Positions 1-14,600 of a DNA stretch of 64,000 nucleotides are shown here, piece after piece. Made by a program: the position numbers and the translations under genes. Origin of the DNA: Eudorina sp. 2006-703-Eu-15 (Eukaryota; Chlorophyta; Chlorophyceae; Chlamydomonadales; Volvocaceae); contig BDSI01000084.1 in the NCBI GenBank assembly GCA_003117195.1, positions 374,501 through 438,500 of the forward strand, in the 5' to 3' direction. The notes under the pieces are model-generated. The model was not told the DNA's origin, did not search any database, and was given only the letters and a program-made list of their open reading frames with translations. The first letter of the stretch is position 1; every line of letters starts with the position of its first letter.

Positions 1-1155
1 CGTTATGCGGCGGTCGCACTTGTGAAAAGCGACGACCTGTCAGTTGCTTAGTGCTACGCACGTTGGATCAGCCGGTTGGTATCCATATAAGGTACAATTA
101 GAAATCATACCGATTACAATGAGGGTTGGACCATACTCATGTCACGACAAGCGAGGTGTCCCATCTGCTGCCGTCGCACTGGACAGCAGCAGCAGCAGAT
201 AGACGACCCTTCCCCGTCCAACTCCACTTTAAGTAGTGATCGATCATCATCAACAAAGCCGACACAGCCGATCACCGATGAATGGACCGTAGCTGTTATT
301 CAGTTGTCACTTTGCCGCCATAATCAAATGCATGCCTCGACAAGGACATGAAAGTACGGCATGCAACTACAGCACCCTGTCGTATGCAATTATTGACCCT
401 GCTGAGATTTTGTGACGACATACATCCGCCATCGATCAACCGCAATAATGGTGGACGCGTAGTCAGCAGCATCACCACCCCCATCACCTGTAGCAACTCA
501 AGCCCTTATTAGGGAGGAAACATACAGGTCGCTAGTCGAAATAAGGTACCCACGCAGCCACGCACCTGCGGCGTACATATACCTTTTCGGCACAATCGGA
601 CACCGGCCACGTCAAGGGTGTTGCCCATCGGTACCGCGCAGCTCCGGTGGTGGCAGTGGTGTACGTCCGCTGACATGACGGCATGATCCACGCACATACA
701 GCTCTGTTGCGCTGATCCGTCACAAGCGAGCGGTGATATGCCCGACACCAACGCAAACATGCGAATGACACAGTGTCTCCCGTACTGCAAGCCATACCAC
801 TCTGTAGCAGATCGATACCCGGGGTTCCTTCCGACTGTTTGTGCCGCCTTTCTCCCCCCGCACCCCCTGCCTCACGTTGTTGCTGGACAGGCGCAGCTAG
901 CTAGCCAGCGCGCAGGGACAGCAGAGGCATCTGGGCGCCCGGCCGCGTGTACACAAACCCGAGGGCCTTGGAGATTGTGCTGCGTTGCGGGCCAAGATAA
1001 GGTCATGCATCGATCATGTCTAGCGACATCACGCAGCACGGTATCAGCCGCGCGCCAAGGCATTGGCCCCATCCGTCTCCCCATAACGATGCACAATTAT
1101 GACGAGTTGCGGGCCGCCAACGGCATCAGGCGGCAGGCGTCCACCCCGCGAGGGT

Positions 1156-1196
1156 GTCAGGTCAGGTCATGTCATGTCAGGTCAGGTCAGGTCAGG
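1156..1196. repeat. GTCAG pentanucleotide array
   Basis: About eight tandem GTCAG units, two of them changed to GTCAT. It is a simple sequence repeat with no coding role seen. Confidence 0.9.
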
Positions 1197-1598
1197 GGGC
1201 ACACAGACACGATCTGCATGCGATGTATACGCCTACTCACACAGCGGGTAATAAGCGCAGCAAACGCTCCTTACCGAGTGGGCCAGCACCCATCCGTGAT
1301 CGCTGCAGTAGGGAATCAGTGGTACGGGTGTAAGGGTGGGAATACGGGGTATAATACGAGGATCAAGCCAAGAACGAGCACGGTAAGGGCAGCAAGGGTG
1401 GCTTCGAGATACTACACGACGCGAGGCCGCGCTGGCATACATCCCAAGCAGTCAACGTCCTCTGGAGCGAGGGCGTCTTCGCGTCCCTCCTCTCCCCTCC
1501 CCTCGTCCTTCCCCTCTCCCCTCGCCCCGGTGTCACACACCAACCAGCAACCAGCGGCAGCACAGCGAGGGCCTTCCGCCTCCCAGCGACAACCACAG

Positions 1599-1652
1599 CG
1601 CAACGCAACGGGCAACGCAACGCAACGGGCAACGCAATGCAATGGGCAACGC
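1599..1652. repeat. CAACG-type tandem array
   Basis: Tandem units of CAACG and GGCAACG, some changed to CAATG, in the 3' flank of WDR17. Confidence 0.8.
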
Positions 1653-3062
1653 GGCGATCGCCGCAAGCAGCCGCCACCCCGTGACCTCCTCCGCGCAAAG
1701 CACCGAGTGCCGCGCACTGCTCAAAGCTTAGTCGGGCCCGCGGGGAAACACACACACACACCCCAAAACCCGCAGACCAAGCTTACCAATCGACAAATCC
1801 ACACGCAGGGCTCACCACTGGCCTTAGTCCCCCCACTAGTCAGCCCTCCGCTCTTTTCGCGGTGCCCCCCACCGTTCCGCTGTCGACGTGCGGCAGCTGG
1901 GGAGAGGGGTATCGAGCGCACGCGCCGTGGCCTGTCGTACAAAAATCCCCATGGGGGGCCCCCCTGACGCACAACGTGTTTAGAGAAAGAACGAACCCGC
2001 CCAGCCCATTCCAAACTCACCAGAAAACCTGCAGTAACACGCACGACGACGTGTGCGTGTGTGTGTATGTGCGCGGTGAGTGAATGTACGGCAGCAGGCA
2101 GGCAATGCACCGTGCCTTGAGCTTGCCAATAACACATTAAAATCCAAATCACCACCCGTGGCCGACCTTGTGTTAATAAAGGTGTGCTTGTTAATGTGTA
2201 TGTCTTCAAGCGCGGCAGACAGTCCAAAACGTTTGTGTCGGCCAGTTCCGCCGGCTTTTGGGGCAGGCAAGCGAGCGACGTGCAGGCTGCGACAGCGGCA
2301 CAGCTCTGATCAGCAGGAGGAGGTGTGAACCCGACTGCGTCAATGGTTCCCACGTCAGTCGGGGGTGCGTGGGTGGGTGGGTGGGTGGTAGTCCGCCTCC
2401 TCCTCGCGTGTTGCTGACGGGCGGATTACGTCACCTGATTACGTCACCGGATCACAGTCACCGGATCACAGTTACCACCGGTCTGTGACAGGATCTCAGT
2501 ACAACCCGTTATTACCGTCGGGGGAGGGGGGAGCTTTCGGGTGCGGCCGTGGAACCCTAGCCCCGCCCCCCTACTCGCGGGCATCCCTCCATCCCTTCAC
2601 CCGGCAACCCTGCGCTTAAACCCGGCCCCCTTTCGTGGGCGCACCCCTTCGTGGGCGGCCCCCAATGTCAATGTCATCAGCAGCCCCCACCCCACTGATC
2701 GCTGTGTCGTGTACCAGTGTCGCTTGATCAGATGGTAATAGGATGGTCGCCGGCCGGCCGCGTTCCAGCGGGCCCCTCCGTCCTGCCCTCCCGTCCGTAC
2801 TGCCGGTGCAGATTCCCGTACAAACACACCGTGGTCCATTGCCCCACGGGTCAAAACGGCCGCAGAGCCTGTGGTGATGGTGGCGGCGTCGGCGGCGGCG
2901 ACCGTGTCCGCACCCCACTGACCCACGGATCGTTCTTTGGCTGAGGGTCAGCCAACTCTGTCTGGTTCCCCCAACCTCTCGGCTGTATTCAACGTAACCC
3001 TAACCTCACCGCCTCCCGGGGCTGTACCGCCTCCCGCCGGGGCATTGATACCCATCAAGACG

Positions 3063-5577
3063 TCACGGTATCAGCAGCAGCCGCCCCGAGCCCACCGGGC
3101 TGTACGACATCACCCGCCGCAGCGCCAGCGCCTCGCTGAGCGACAGCCACGTGGTGCTGTCGTCCAACAGTACGGCAGCGCCCCGCACGGCAATCCCGCT
3201 GACCGCCGACGTCGGCAGCGCGCCGCTCGCCACCAGCGAGGAGGAGGAGCGGGTGGGGACGTGCGCCGCCGCCACCACTACCGGACCCCGGGACAGATCC
3301 GCCAGGGTGGCGGAGCCGGCGGCGGTGCCGGCGGCGGTGCCGGCGGCTCCGCCGCCGGAGCGGTGGCGGCTGCCGCAGCCGCCGCAGCCGTCGGCCGACG
3401 GTCCAAGCGCCGACAGGGCGGCAGCCAGGACGCCGCCGCCGCCGCCACTGCTTCCGCCACCGCCGCCTGCGGCGGCGGCGGCAACGACGGAGAACCGTCC
3501 GCTGTGTGCGCCGGCGGCGGCGGCGCCGCCGCCCAGCTCCAGGGAGCCCAGGCGGATGGAGCTGCCGCCGCCGGCGGCGGCGGCCGCGGCGGCGGCGCCC
3601 AACCGTCGGCTGACGTAAAAGGACGACGCGGCCGACGGCGACGTCACGCTCTCTCCGCCGGCCGGCGCCGGCGGCGGCGAGCGGATGCCGCCGCGGGCTG
3701 GGGGCGAGGTCGGCGATAGCAGGCCGGAGGGCAGGCGCGACTCCAGGGCGGCCAGACGCGACTGCAGCACTCCCTGCAGCCAGGCACTGCCCGACGGCGC
3801 CAGCACCAGTTCCAACAGAACCTCGCGCTGGCCGGCCCGGCCGCCGAACGCGGGGAGGGCCAGGCAGTCGTCCAGTGCCTCCGAAACCTCGGCGGCCAGG
3901 CGGGACTGGGGCACTGGCAGCTCAGCGGACTGGGGGGAGGGAGGAGGGGGGAAGGGGGGCGAGGCGGGGAAGGGAAGGGAAGGGAAGGAGGGGGCGAGGC
4001 GGGGAAGGGAGGGTCGGGGCGGAGGGAAAGAGAAGGGGAACGGCGGGTAGGAGCAACAGGTAGGAGATGTTGGGCGTGCAAGACGGGTATGGAGGCCCTC
4101 CCCTTCCTCCCCTTTCTTAGCTTCCGGTTCCCCTGTCGCTGCTCCCTGTGCTACCTTCGCCTCCACCCTCCGCTTCCCCCTCCCGGCCCCCATGCCCCTC
4201 TCTCCTGCCCGCAACCCCACCCCACCCCCTCACCGGCTGATTGGCCACCCACGCCTCCAGCACCCGCACCAGGTACAGCCCCACCGCCGGCCAGCCCTGC
4301 TCCAGCGCCAGCAGCGCCCCCACGTAGGCGGCGTGGCTGAACACCTGGGACCACACGGCGGCACCCAGCGCGGAGGCGACCAGGCTGCGGCGCGGCGGGG
4401 GAGGGGGATATGGGGGATGAGGGAAGGGAAGGGAAGGGCAGGACAGGTCGCCGGAGAGGGGAAGCGATGGAAGTACGGGCGGAGGGCCCAGATGGACCTG
4501 TGTTCTCCCGGCCCGTGGAAAGGGCAGCACCACAGCAGCGGAGCCCCGCGACGGTGTTGCGCTGCGCCGGGTGGTGCCGTACACGGGCAGTGGGGGCCGG
4601 TGGTGCCGTACACGGGCAGTGGTGGGGGCCGGTGGTGCCGTACACGGGCAGTGAGGGCCGGTGGGGGCCGGTGGGATTAAGAGACCGCGAGAGAGAGGAG
4701 AGAGAGCGAAGGGACGGGACGGTCCGGTCCTGCCGCCCCGGCAGGGAAGCAGCAGCAGCAGCCCCCTCCCACCACCACCCCAACCCCCTACCCACCCACT
4801 GGCGCCACCACCCCCCTCCCCTTTTACCCCACCTGTTGATCGCGCCCCACGCCTGCTCCCATTCGTACGACAATACGGAGACCCGTTCCCCGCTCTCCAC
4901 CAGCCGCCGCAGCCCCGCCAGGGTGCGGTCCGCCGCCACCGCCAGCTGCCCCGCCACCAGCAGCCGCCGTACGCCCTCCCACCCCGCCACCGAGTCCGCC
5001 GCCAGCGCGCCGGGCGCCTCCGCGGCGGCGGCGTAGTGGCCCGGCTCCAGCAGCCCCAGGGTCCGGAACACGCGGGCGGCGGTGGAGGGCTCGGCGTGGG
5101 CCCGGCACCGGCCGGCGAGCAGGTCGCGGAGGTCGGCGCGGTTGGGGACCTGCGGAGGGGGTGGGGGGAGCGAGGGGCCGGGGTGACTGTTGTGTTGCGG
5201 TTCAACAACTGTCGTGATGGCTGACTGACATCCGGGGTTGGGGTTGGGGTTGGGGGCTGAGGGTGAGGCTGCGCGACGGGAGGAGGCAGCGAGCCGGCGG
5301 GGGAGGGGAATTGCGGTTCGGGTTGTGGAGAGCTCCAGGGGGAGGGGGTTTCTCGTCTCTAACCACACACACACATACGGTACGCCGTCACCGTTCACTT
5401 TAATTGCGGTTGTCGGTAATTCGGGTTCCAGGTGTCATCTACTTCACTCGTACTCGCACTCGTACTCGCACTCGTACTCGCACTCGTACTCGCACTCGTA
5501 CTCGCACTCGTACTCGCACTCGTACTCGCCTTTGTCGCCTGTTCCGCTGGGCTTTGCTCCTCGCGGCTCAGTTCTCT

Positions 5578-5629
<52 letters not shown>

Positions 5630-8600
5630 AAACCTCGTCGTCGGTTGCATTGCTGGACACGGTTCTGCTTATTCGCGGCTCAGCTTTTCTCCTTGCTAAC
5701 ACACCAAACCTACCAATTTCCTATACCCTTTCCCTCCCCTTCCGCCTCCGCCTCCCCCTCCGCCTCCCCCTCCCCCTCCGCCTCCCAGCTCCCCAGCACC
5801 CACCTCCTTGAGCAGCTCCGCCGCCGTCAGGTAGTCCCCCGCCACCTCCCGCCGCCACGCCGCCGCCACCAGCACCCGCGGCCGCAGCGCCGCCGCCGCC
5901 GCCTCCACCCCGGGCCCGCCGCCCTCCAGACCCACGCCGTATACGCCCTGGCCCCCCTGGATCCCCGAGCCGTCACCCGTGGCTCGGGACTGCTGCAGCG
6001 CCGCGACGGGGCGCGTAAGGCCCTGCACCAGCGCCAGCGCCAGCTCCTCCTGGCCGCCCCGCATCAGCAGCCCCACCGCCCCTGCCACATCGTCCACCGT
6101 CAGGGCGCAGCAGGCGGCGTGGAGCGGCAGCCCCTGAGCCAGGTACCCGCGGGCCTGAGTGAACCGAACCGCCACCGCGAGATCGAAGGCCTCGCGCGCC
6201 GAGCGGCTGACGCCGCCGCCGCCGCCTCCGGCGGCGGCGGCGGCGGCGGGGGCGCCTCCGGCGCCGCCGCCGCCTCCGACGGCGGCGGAGGAGGCAGAGG
6301 GACCTCGGCTGTGCCTGGCGGACAGGGAAGACATCGTGCGAAGGCCTGGCGGCGGCGTGGGCGCCAGCGGAGACGGCGGCGAGGGCCCTGGCGGCGGCGG
6401 CGGCGGCGGCGAGAAGGGTGAGGAGCTGGCGGCGCCGCCGGCGTCGTTCAGCCCACCCGAGAGGGTGGTTCCGTACATCGGCGGTGAGTCGGGTCGGGAC
6501 CCAAGCGGCGGCATGCCAGCTAGGAGCGAGGGGGGTGGCCCCTGCGGCGGCGCCGCCGCCGCCGCCGGCGACTGTGCCGTCGGCACGCCGCCGCCGCCGC
6601 TCTGGCCTCCTGCTGACGGCGACGGCGACGGCGACGGCAGCGTCAAGGACGATGACGATGTCGCGATGGGCGCCAGCGGAGGCGGCCGAAGGGACGGCAG
6701 GCGGCTGAGGCCGGGCATGACGCCGTTGCGGACCGTCAGCGGCGGCAGCGACGATGTCGACGACGGCAGCGGCGGGCCGCCGCCGCCGCCGAAGATGCCA
6801 GCCGCCCCAGGAAAGGTTGTTGTTGTTGCTGTCGTACCTGCGGCGGACAGCTCCACGGAGGACGAGCGAGCACGCTCGAGCCCCGACGGCGACGCCAGGC
6901 CCGCAAAGGCCACCGCCGTATTGGCGGCGGCGATGCTGGGCGACGGCGGCCGCAGCGCCGGCAGCGCCTCCATGCCGTGGACGCTGCCGGTACTGCCGGC
7001 GCTGTTGCACCTCTCCCGGCCGCCGCCGCCGCCGCTACTGCCTGGTCGAACTCCATTGGCGGCTGCTATTGCGGCGGCGGCGGCGCCGCCGCCGCCGCCG
7101 CCACCATCGCTGCCGTTGCACACGCTAGGGCTGCCGCCGCCAGCACCAGCGGCGCCGGCGAGGCCGGGGTACCCGCCACTCGCCTGTACGGCCGCCACGT
7201 TGAACGCGGTGTCGTACAAGCACGCCGCCGACAGCATCTCCACCAGCTCCGGCACCTGCCCCGACACCAGGTACAGCGGCAGCACCTCGCTCAGCTGCGC
7301 GCCGCCTCCGCCTCCGCCGCCGCCGCCTCCGCCGCCGCCGCCGTCCGCCTCCGCCAGCGCCGCGACGCGCTGCCGCAGCAGGCCCTGCCAGAAGCCCAGC
7401 CCCGCCACGGGCGCCAGCGCCAGTGCCCGGTCCCAGTCCCCCACCTCCGCGAGTAGCTCGCAGCAGTGCTCCACATTGCCCGCCAGGAGGTGCTGCCGGG
7501 CGGCCTGGCGGAGCAGCTCCTCGCGACGGGGGGCACCGCCGGCCATACGGACCTGTGGTGGTTGGTGGGTGGTTGTCGGTTGGTGGTGGTTGGTAGTTGG
7601 TGGTGGTTGGCGGTAGATGATCAGTGGTGGTCATTGTGGGTAAGCGGAGATGAACAAAAAAACGACACAACCGTGGTGGAGGGGGCGAGGAGGGAAAACG
7701 GGACGAGGCCGGGGCTGCCAGGGCCATGGGGCAGCGTCCCCCAGTCGCTCCACTCCCCCGCAACCACACACACACCTCGGGTTTATTTTAACACACCTCG
7801 GGTGTATTCCTTTTTTCAATTTACACACCCCCCACCCACCCCCACACCCCAAACCCCCCGCCACACGCACCCTTTTGGCCGCACCCCAATCATCCCGCGC
7901 CCCCCGTCTGATTCGCCCCTATGGCCCCCCATATCCCTCCTTTCCCTCCCTTCGCAGCGCAGTTTGAATACGTCTACCAATTTCTTATACCCCTCCTATC
8001 CCCCCAATGGGTGCGGTTTCCCCAATTCAAACCCCCCGCTCCCCTCGCCGGCCCCCGGGCCCCCATCCCGGCCCGCCCCCGCCCCCCCCCCGGCCCCCCA
8101 GCCGCACTTTGCTGCTGTTGGCCGCCAGCTCCAAGTGATTGGCGGACGACCCCATCGCCAGCCTCGCCGCGGTCCAGTGGTGCAGACAAGGGACGACGTC
8201 GTCGCTGGCGCCTCCGCCAGCGGCGGCGCCGGCCCCCGCCGTGTCGTCCGCGGCGGTGGCGCCTCCGCCGGGCCTTTGGCCCCCGGACCTGACGTACCTG
8301 GCCACATCCCAAAACATGTCCATGCAGGCTGCGGGGGGCCAGGGGGGGGGGCGGGGGGCGGGGGGCGGGTGCGAGGGGCGGAATCGGCGAGGGGTTGAGG
8401 GCGGGGGAGGGGGATAATGGGGCAGTGTCCCGGTCAGCACGTGTCCAGACCGCCAGCCCCACCACCGTCCTCCGGAGGCCACCCACCCACCGCAGCACAT
8501 CCACCTCAACACACCCACCCGACCGACCCACCGAAACCCCACACGGCCCCCGGCCCTCCCCCCCACTCCGCCTCCCCCCCCCCCACCCTACCCCACCCCA

Positions 8601-11600
8601 GCCCGCCACCCACCCGGCGGCAGGAAGAACTCGGCCAGGGCCGCGAACCGCTCCAGGGGGGTGCAGGCCGGGGCCGCAAGCCTGTCCGCCAGCTCCAGGG
8701 AGCCAACCCCGCTCATGACCAGGGAGGCGGCCGGGGGCAGCGAGATGGCCTCCTCGGGGGGGCTGCGGAGCGCCGTCAGGGAGCGGACCAGCGACTGGGG
8801 GCGTGGGGGGGGGGGGCCGGGAGGAGTGGGGTCCAGGGGGGGGCGGGTATAGGGAATTGGTACAGACATATTTATGGGGTGGGGGGTAGGGGTGCAGGTA
8901 CTGCGGAGAGGGGTCAGCGAGGTGGGTACAGGACGCTGGTTGGGGTGGGGGGGTGGGGGGGTGCGCCCGGGGTTGCAGCTGTGTTTTTGCATGCGCTCCC
9001 TGCGCTGCGAACATATGCCCCCCCCCACCCACCCAGCCACCCCTTAACACTCCCCAAACCCTCCCACCCACCGGAACCCCCCGCCCCCGCGCACGGTTTC
9101 GCTCCGGCGGCGGCAGCGCAGCTTGTCCATGTGTCCACCAATGTCCTATACCCCCACCCCCACCCCCACCCCCACCCACATCCACATCCACATCCACACC
9201 CACACACTGGGCAGTTATGGGTGGGCATACGGGCAACGTTCGGACGCGAATCCGCCTGTGTATGCCACGCACTCCTGCTCTGCCGCCTGCCTAAGCAGCA
9301 CACAGCCGGCCGCCCACCCCCCTCACCTGCGGCAGGAGGCTGGGGGTGAGGTCCAGGGTGCTCCAGAGCCGCAGCGTGGTGTCCCTGGAGCACGTTACCA
9401 GGAAGAACGGCCGACGGGGGTGGCAGGCGATGCCGTACACGTCCGCGTGGTGGTCGTTGGCCACGTGGATGCAGTGCCCCGTACGGACGTCCCAAACCCG
9501 CACCGACGCGTCCCACGAGCCTTCGCGGGGCGGGGGGAGGGGGGTTAAAAGCGGGTTATAGGAAATGGGGAGACGGGGTGCACGCGGGGGGGAGACAGGT
9601 GCGCGTGCGCCCGTGTGTGTATAAGAGAATTTCTTTCTTGTTTAAACACAACTCCCCCACCCTTCCTCACCCCCCCACCCCCGTCCACCTGTGAAGCAGA
9701 TGTGCGCCACCTCCGGGTGCCAGGCGATGGCCCGCACCTCCGCTGTGTGACCCGCGAGGACCTGTTGGGGGGGGAGGGGGCGGGGGGGGCAAGGAGGGGG
9801 GGAGGAGGGGGGGGAGGAGGGGGGGGAGGAGGGGGGGGGAGGAGGGGGAGTGGTAAAGGACTTTGGTAGACACATATATACTGGGAGGGGGGAGGAGGGG
9901 AGGGGGGCATGGAGTGTGTGACTGTGTGTTTAGGGGAGGGGGAGGGGGGTTGAGGAGCGGAGGGGGGCCCGCGGGCGGTGGTGCATCCGCCAGCTGCCCG
10001 ATGGGCGTCTCGGCACGCAGTCCGTGGTGGGGAGAGCACGGACCTGCGGACCAACCCCCTTGATGCCATCGATAAAGACAGCGAAATCGCGAGACAATCA
10101 CCGATTGCGTAGCAGTTGTCCGGTTGACCGACGCCGCCGTCGAAGTAGGACGCAGTAATTATATATGTAGATGCCCCAACCCGCCCCCATCTCAAATCAG
10201 TAGCTCCGATAGGGCGGGGGCACCCCCACGCTTTCTCCCTACCTCTCCGACTCAACCCCCGACCCACCCCCCGGCCCCTCGCCGTGCTCGTACTCTAATC
10301 CAGGGCGGAGCTCCACCCCCATACAATGGGGCCAGGACACCGCACTCACGGCGCAAAGAGCGCGGTGTGTGTTGTTTGGCTGCAAGCCCGCCCGAATCAC
10401 CCCAGGCCCTGGATGCCTACCTACCAGCCAGTCAACCTGCAATATCCATGTGCTGTTCACCAAAGAGGCGGCGAAGCTCGCGCTTGAGCCAACAAGACAA
10501 GACAACCGCGCCACCACCGGCTGTGCGCTTAGATGAGAGACCCGCCCGCCGGCTGTGTGCGTTTGTGAGTTCCATGCAAGGGTGAATCGAAGTAAGGCCC
10601 ACGGGAGGGTGTCGCACGAGAGTGCAGAGCGTGTGGCCGATGGCGCCCCGGAGGACGGCGACTGGCCCCCCGATGATGGATGGCCACCCCATACATGGCC
10701 GTCACACGTCACACGTCACACGGCACGCACTTCCCCCACGCCAGCCCAGACCAAACGGATCATTCCGACCATCCGCGACTACTAGATCCCCCCTCCCCGC
10801 CTCCCCCAATATGTCTATCAATGTCCTACACCCCCACCCCCACCCCCATCCCCATCCCCGCCACTGTCGCCTTGTCCCCCCCACGACCCCCAGCTCCCCA
10901 GCGCTGGCGCTCCCACGCATACCCACATCCCCCCAAACGGCCCGGACCCACCGCCAGGCATTCGCCCGTGGCCACGTCCCAGACTCGTGCCGTACGGTCG
11001 TTGGACGAGCTGAGCAGGTAGTTGCGCAGCAGCGGTGAGAACTCCACACCGAAGGACCGCTGACTGGGGCGGGAGGAGGGGAGGGGGGGTGTAGGAAATT
11101 TGGGAGGGGAGGGGGAGGTGTCGCGTCGGTGACCGTCCGCGGTTTCGCTGTCTTTATTGACATAAGGCAGCCCCAAGCCTAAGCCCAACTCCCCCCTCCC
11201 CACCTCTCCCTCACCCCTCCTCCATCCCCAATCCAACCCCGACCCCACTCCCAACCCCGACCCCAACCCAGTGAGTTGGGACGCCCCTGCCTCCCCTTCA
11301 ATTCGACACCACCGGTGCCTACACCGTCGTCGTCGCTGGCGATCTACGGTACTGTACCAAATATTTCCCGTCGAACCGTCGCTCTGGTCGCAGCGCAGTA
11401 TAAAACTTGTCTACCATTTTCCTATACTCCTCCCCTCCCCTAACCCACCCCTCGCTCGCCTGTGTTTCACCAGCGTGCGCACGAGGCACTCCTGCGGCGG
11501 CCGCCCCACGTCCCACACGTGCAGCTCGCCGTCCTCCGAGGTGCTGGCCAGCAGCCCGGGGGACAGCGGGCTCCACCCGATGCACGACACGGGGGCGGCG

Positions 11601-14600
11601 TGCCGCAGCGTGCGCACCAGCTCGCCGTCCACCGTGTACACGAACACGGTGCCGTCCACGGAGGCGGAGGCGAGCAGGGTGGGCTTCACCGGGTGGAAGG
11701 ATACCCTGGGTAGCCGGGGGCGGGGGGGGGCGGGGGGTATAGGGGGGTATAGGGGGGTATAGGGGGGTCAACCGGACAACTGCTACGCAATCGGTGATTG
11801 TTTCGCGATTTCGCTGTCTTTATTGATATTAAGGGGTGTATAGCGGGGCATAGGAAATTGGTAGACATTTTCAAACTGCGCTGCTGCCAGAGCGACGGCT
11901 CGACTGGAAAGAGCGGTACAGTACCATAGATCGGCATCCGGCCGGGGGGGGGAGGGCGGCGATGGTTTTCGGTTGGGAGTTACGGGGGGTTGGAGGAGGG
12001 TGAGGGGGTTGGGGTGGGCGGTGGGAGAGACACCCCGTCCCCCGCCGCACCCTCCCTGGCCCCGCTGTCCGAGTTGCAAAGCCCACTCTCGCCTCCCCCT
12101 CCCTCCGTCATTCCCCGGACTGCCCGCCTGTCACTATCCAGACCCCCTTCCAACCCCCCTCCCAAACCCCCTCCCTCCTGCATTACACCGGCTCTGTTAT
12201 GTAGCAGACAGCTCAGCCATTTGTCCATCCTCCTGTTCACCCTCCTCTCCATACCCTGCCTCCCCTGATAGCAGCGCAGCTCCAACATGTCTACCCACCA
12301 ACCCACATGTCTAAACCCCTACCCAGTTTGATTATGTACTACCATTTTCCTGTATCCCTCCCTAACCCTCCTCCCTAACCCTCCTCCCTCCCTCCCTCCC
12401 TCCCTCGCCCGCCCGTCCCACTTGAGCGACTGCTTGGTGTGCTGCCGGACAGACTTGATCATGGCCCCCCGACCGTAGTCGTACAGGAATATGACACCCG
12501 CGTCATTAGACGCCGCCAGCAGCTTGCCGTCCGCGGACCAACTGACCGAGTAGAGGATGCCCTCCCCGCCCAGAAGGTGCTTCACACAGCGCCCGCTGCG
12601 CACGTCCCACACCTGACCCAGGGTTGGCCCGGCCCCGGGGCAGTCGGGGTCGGGGGGTCGGGGGCCGAATGCGACAGGGGTGGGGTTTGGGATAGGGGGG
12701 GGGGAATGCCGGGTTTGGTGATGTGGTGTGTGGGTAGATGTGTGCGTGTGTTATCTTGGACACGTCTCCGGCGTCGCAGTACAGGAGGGAGTGCATCAAA
12801 GCGGCCCCCCCCCCACACACATGTGGCCGGCGCGGTTGCGTGCCGGGCGTCAGACATCGGAGGTGCAAAGGCGCACCGAACCGATAGCCGATGAGGGGGA
12901 GGGGGCCGGGTGCCTCCCCCCTTCGTCCGCCGCATCTTGCCCCCACGGCCCAGGGCCCGGAGCCTGGGGTACACACCGGGGGTCGTGGAGGGGGGTCGGG
13001 ACCTGCAACCCTCCCGGTGCGTGGCCAATACACCACCCACCCGCCCACCCGGTTCGTTTCTGGGCTTTTGATTTTTCTTTTCTTCTTAACCCACCCGCCC
13101 GCCCTCCGCACTGCGTGTTGGATCTGTCTGTGGGGTCTCCATTTCACCCCCTCACTGCCCACCCGACCATATACCGACCCTCCACCCGACCCTCCACCGG
13201 CCCGAACACCAACACCCACCCACCCGCACAGTCGAGTCGAAGCTGGCAGTGGCCAGCAGGTTTGGATCCGTCGTACAGAACTTGCAGTCGAAGACCGTCT
13301 CCGTGTGGCCGCCCTCCTGCCGCCACAGCACCTGCTGTGACGTCATATCGTACGACATCACGGCGCCGTCGCTGAACGACACCAGCACCGCCGTCGGCCG
13401 CGAGCCTGCGGCGCCGCCGCCGCCCCCGCCGGCCGCATCCCCGCCGCCGCCGCCGGGGTTGTCCGGCCCCGGCCCCGCCGGCGTCCTCAGCAGCGCGAAC
13501 GACTGCACCAAGGACCCCCCGGGCCTGAGCAGCCGCAGCGGCTGTGACTGGCTCACGTTCCACAGCTGCAGCGCGCCGCTTCGACTGGAGCTCAACAGGA
13601 AGTTGCCGGGCTGGGAGGGCACGAACTGCGCGAAGCGCGTCGCCGTCGCGGGCTGCTTGCTGTACGACAGTACGACTTCCCCCGCCTTGGTGTCGTACAA
13701 CGCCATGACACCGTTGCGGCCCACGATGAGCAGCAGCCCGTTGGCGGAGAGCGGCTCCCAGGCGACGGCGCTGGCGGGGCCGAGGCCGGCGAGGCCGGCG
13801 GCGGCGCCGCCGCCGAGGCCGAGTACGGCAGGCGACCCGCCGGCGTCAGGTAGCGTGATGCTGCGGAGCTCGCCTCGCAGCGCGAGTCCTGATGGATCCA
13901 GCTCCAGAACCAGGATCCGACTGTCCGCCGTGGCGACGGCGAGCAGCGTCGAGCCGGCCGCGCCGCCGGCGCCGCCGCCTGCGCACTGGTCCACCGACGT
14001 CACGGCGGACCCCACATCCCGCAGCGTCACCCAACGTCCCGCCACCGCCCCGCCGTCGCCGCCGCCATCAGCACCCCCGCTGCCGCCGCCGCCGCCGCGT
14101 GGGTTCCGGAAACGCATCAGCATGGAGCGCGGCGCGGAGGGCGGCGGCGACGCCGGCGGCGGCGGCGGAGCCGGTGGCGGCACCGCCACCGCGGCGCCGC
14201 TGTCGACCGAGCCGTTTGCGTGCCCGCGTCCGTTCGCCGTGTGGGCGGCATGCGCCGCTGCCGCGCCCTCCGCCGCCACCGCAAAGTCCCAGGCCACCAG
14301 ACTGGACCCCACGGCCATGATCAGCACCCCGGGGTTGGTGCGGTGCCTGCGGGGGCGGTAGGTGGGTGGGTGGGTGGGTGGACGAGTCCGGGGAGGTGGG
14401 GCGTCCTGTCCCGGCGGCCCCCGACCTGACCAATCCGATCCAACTCCGATCCGACTCGCGACCGCGACCCACCACTCCAGGGAGGTGACCTTTCCTTTGG
14501 GGGCCGCGTACTTGGTCTTGCAGACCAGCAGCTCGGTGTCAACGTCGTACACCCGTACCTCCTGAGGGAGGGGAGCAGGACGGTGACGGGGGTGAGAGTC

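Larger units (their letters stand above)
1..3062. other. Non-coding flank downstream of WDR17
   Basis: No gene is supported here. Long open frames exist on both strands, but they have no recognisable domain, and they run through simple repeats and C/T-rich tracts. The left part (up to about 800) is less GC-rich. On the minus strand this is the 3' flank of WDR17, but I saw no clear TGTAA polyadenylation signal in that orientation. Confidence 0.5.

Noticed and set aside
738..1967. 409-codon plus-strand open frame
   Set aside because: No domain, no splice context, and it crosses GTCAG and CAACG simple repeats. Long frames are common by chance at this GC content.
5696..7546. 616-codon frame as a complete single-exon protein
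   Set aside because: It is WDR17 exon 12. The real coding part ends at the donor at 5804, and the tail beyond it is intron.
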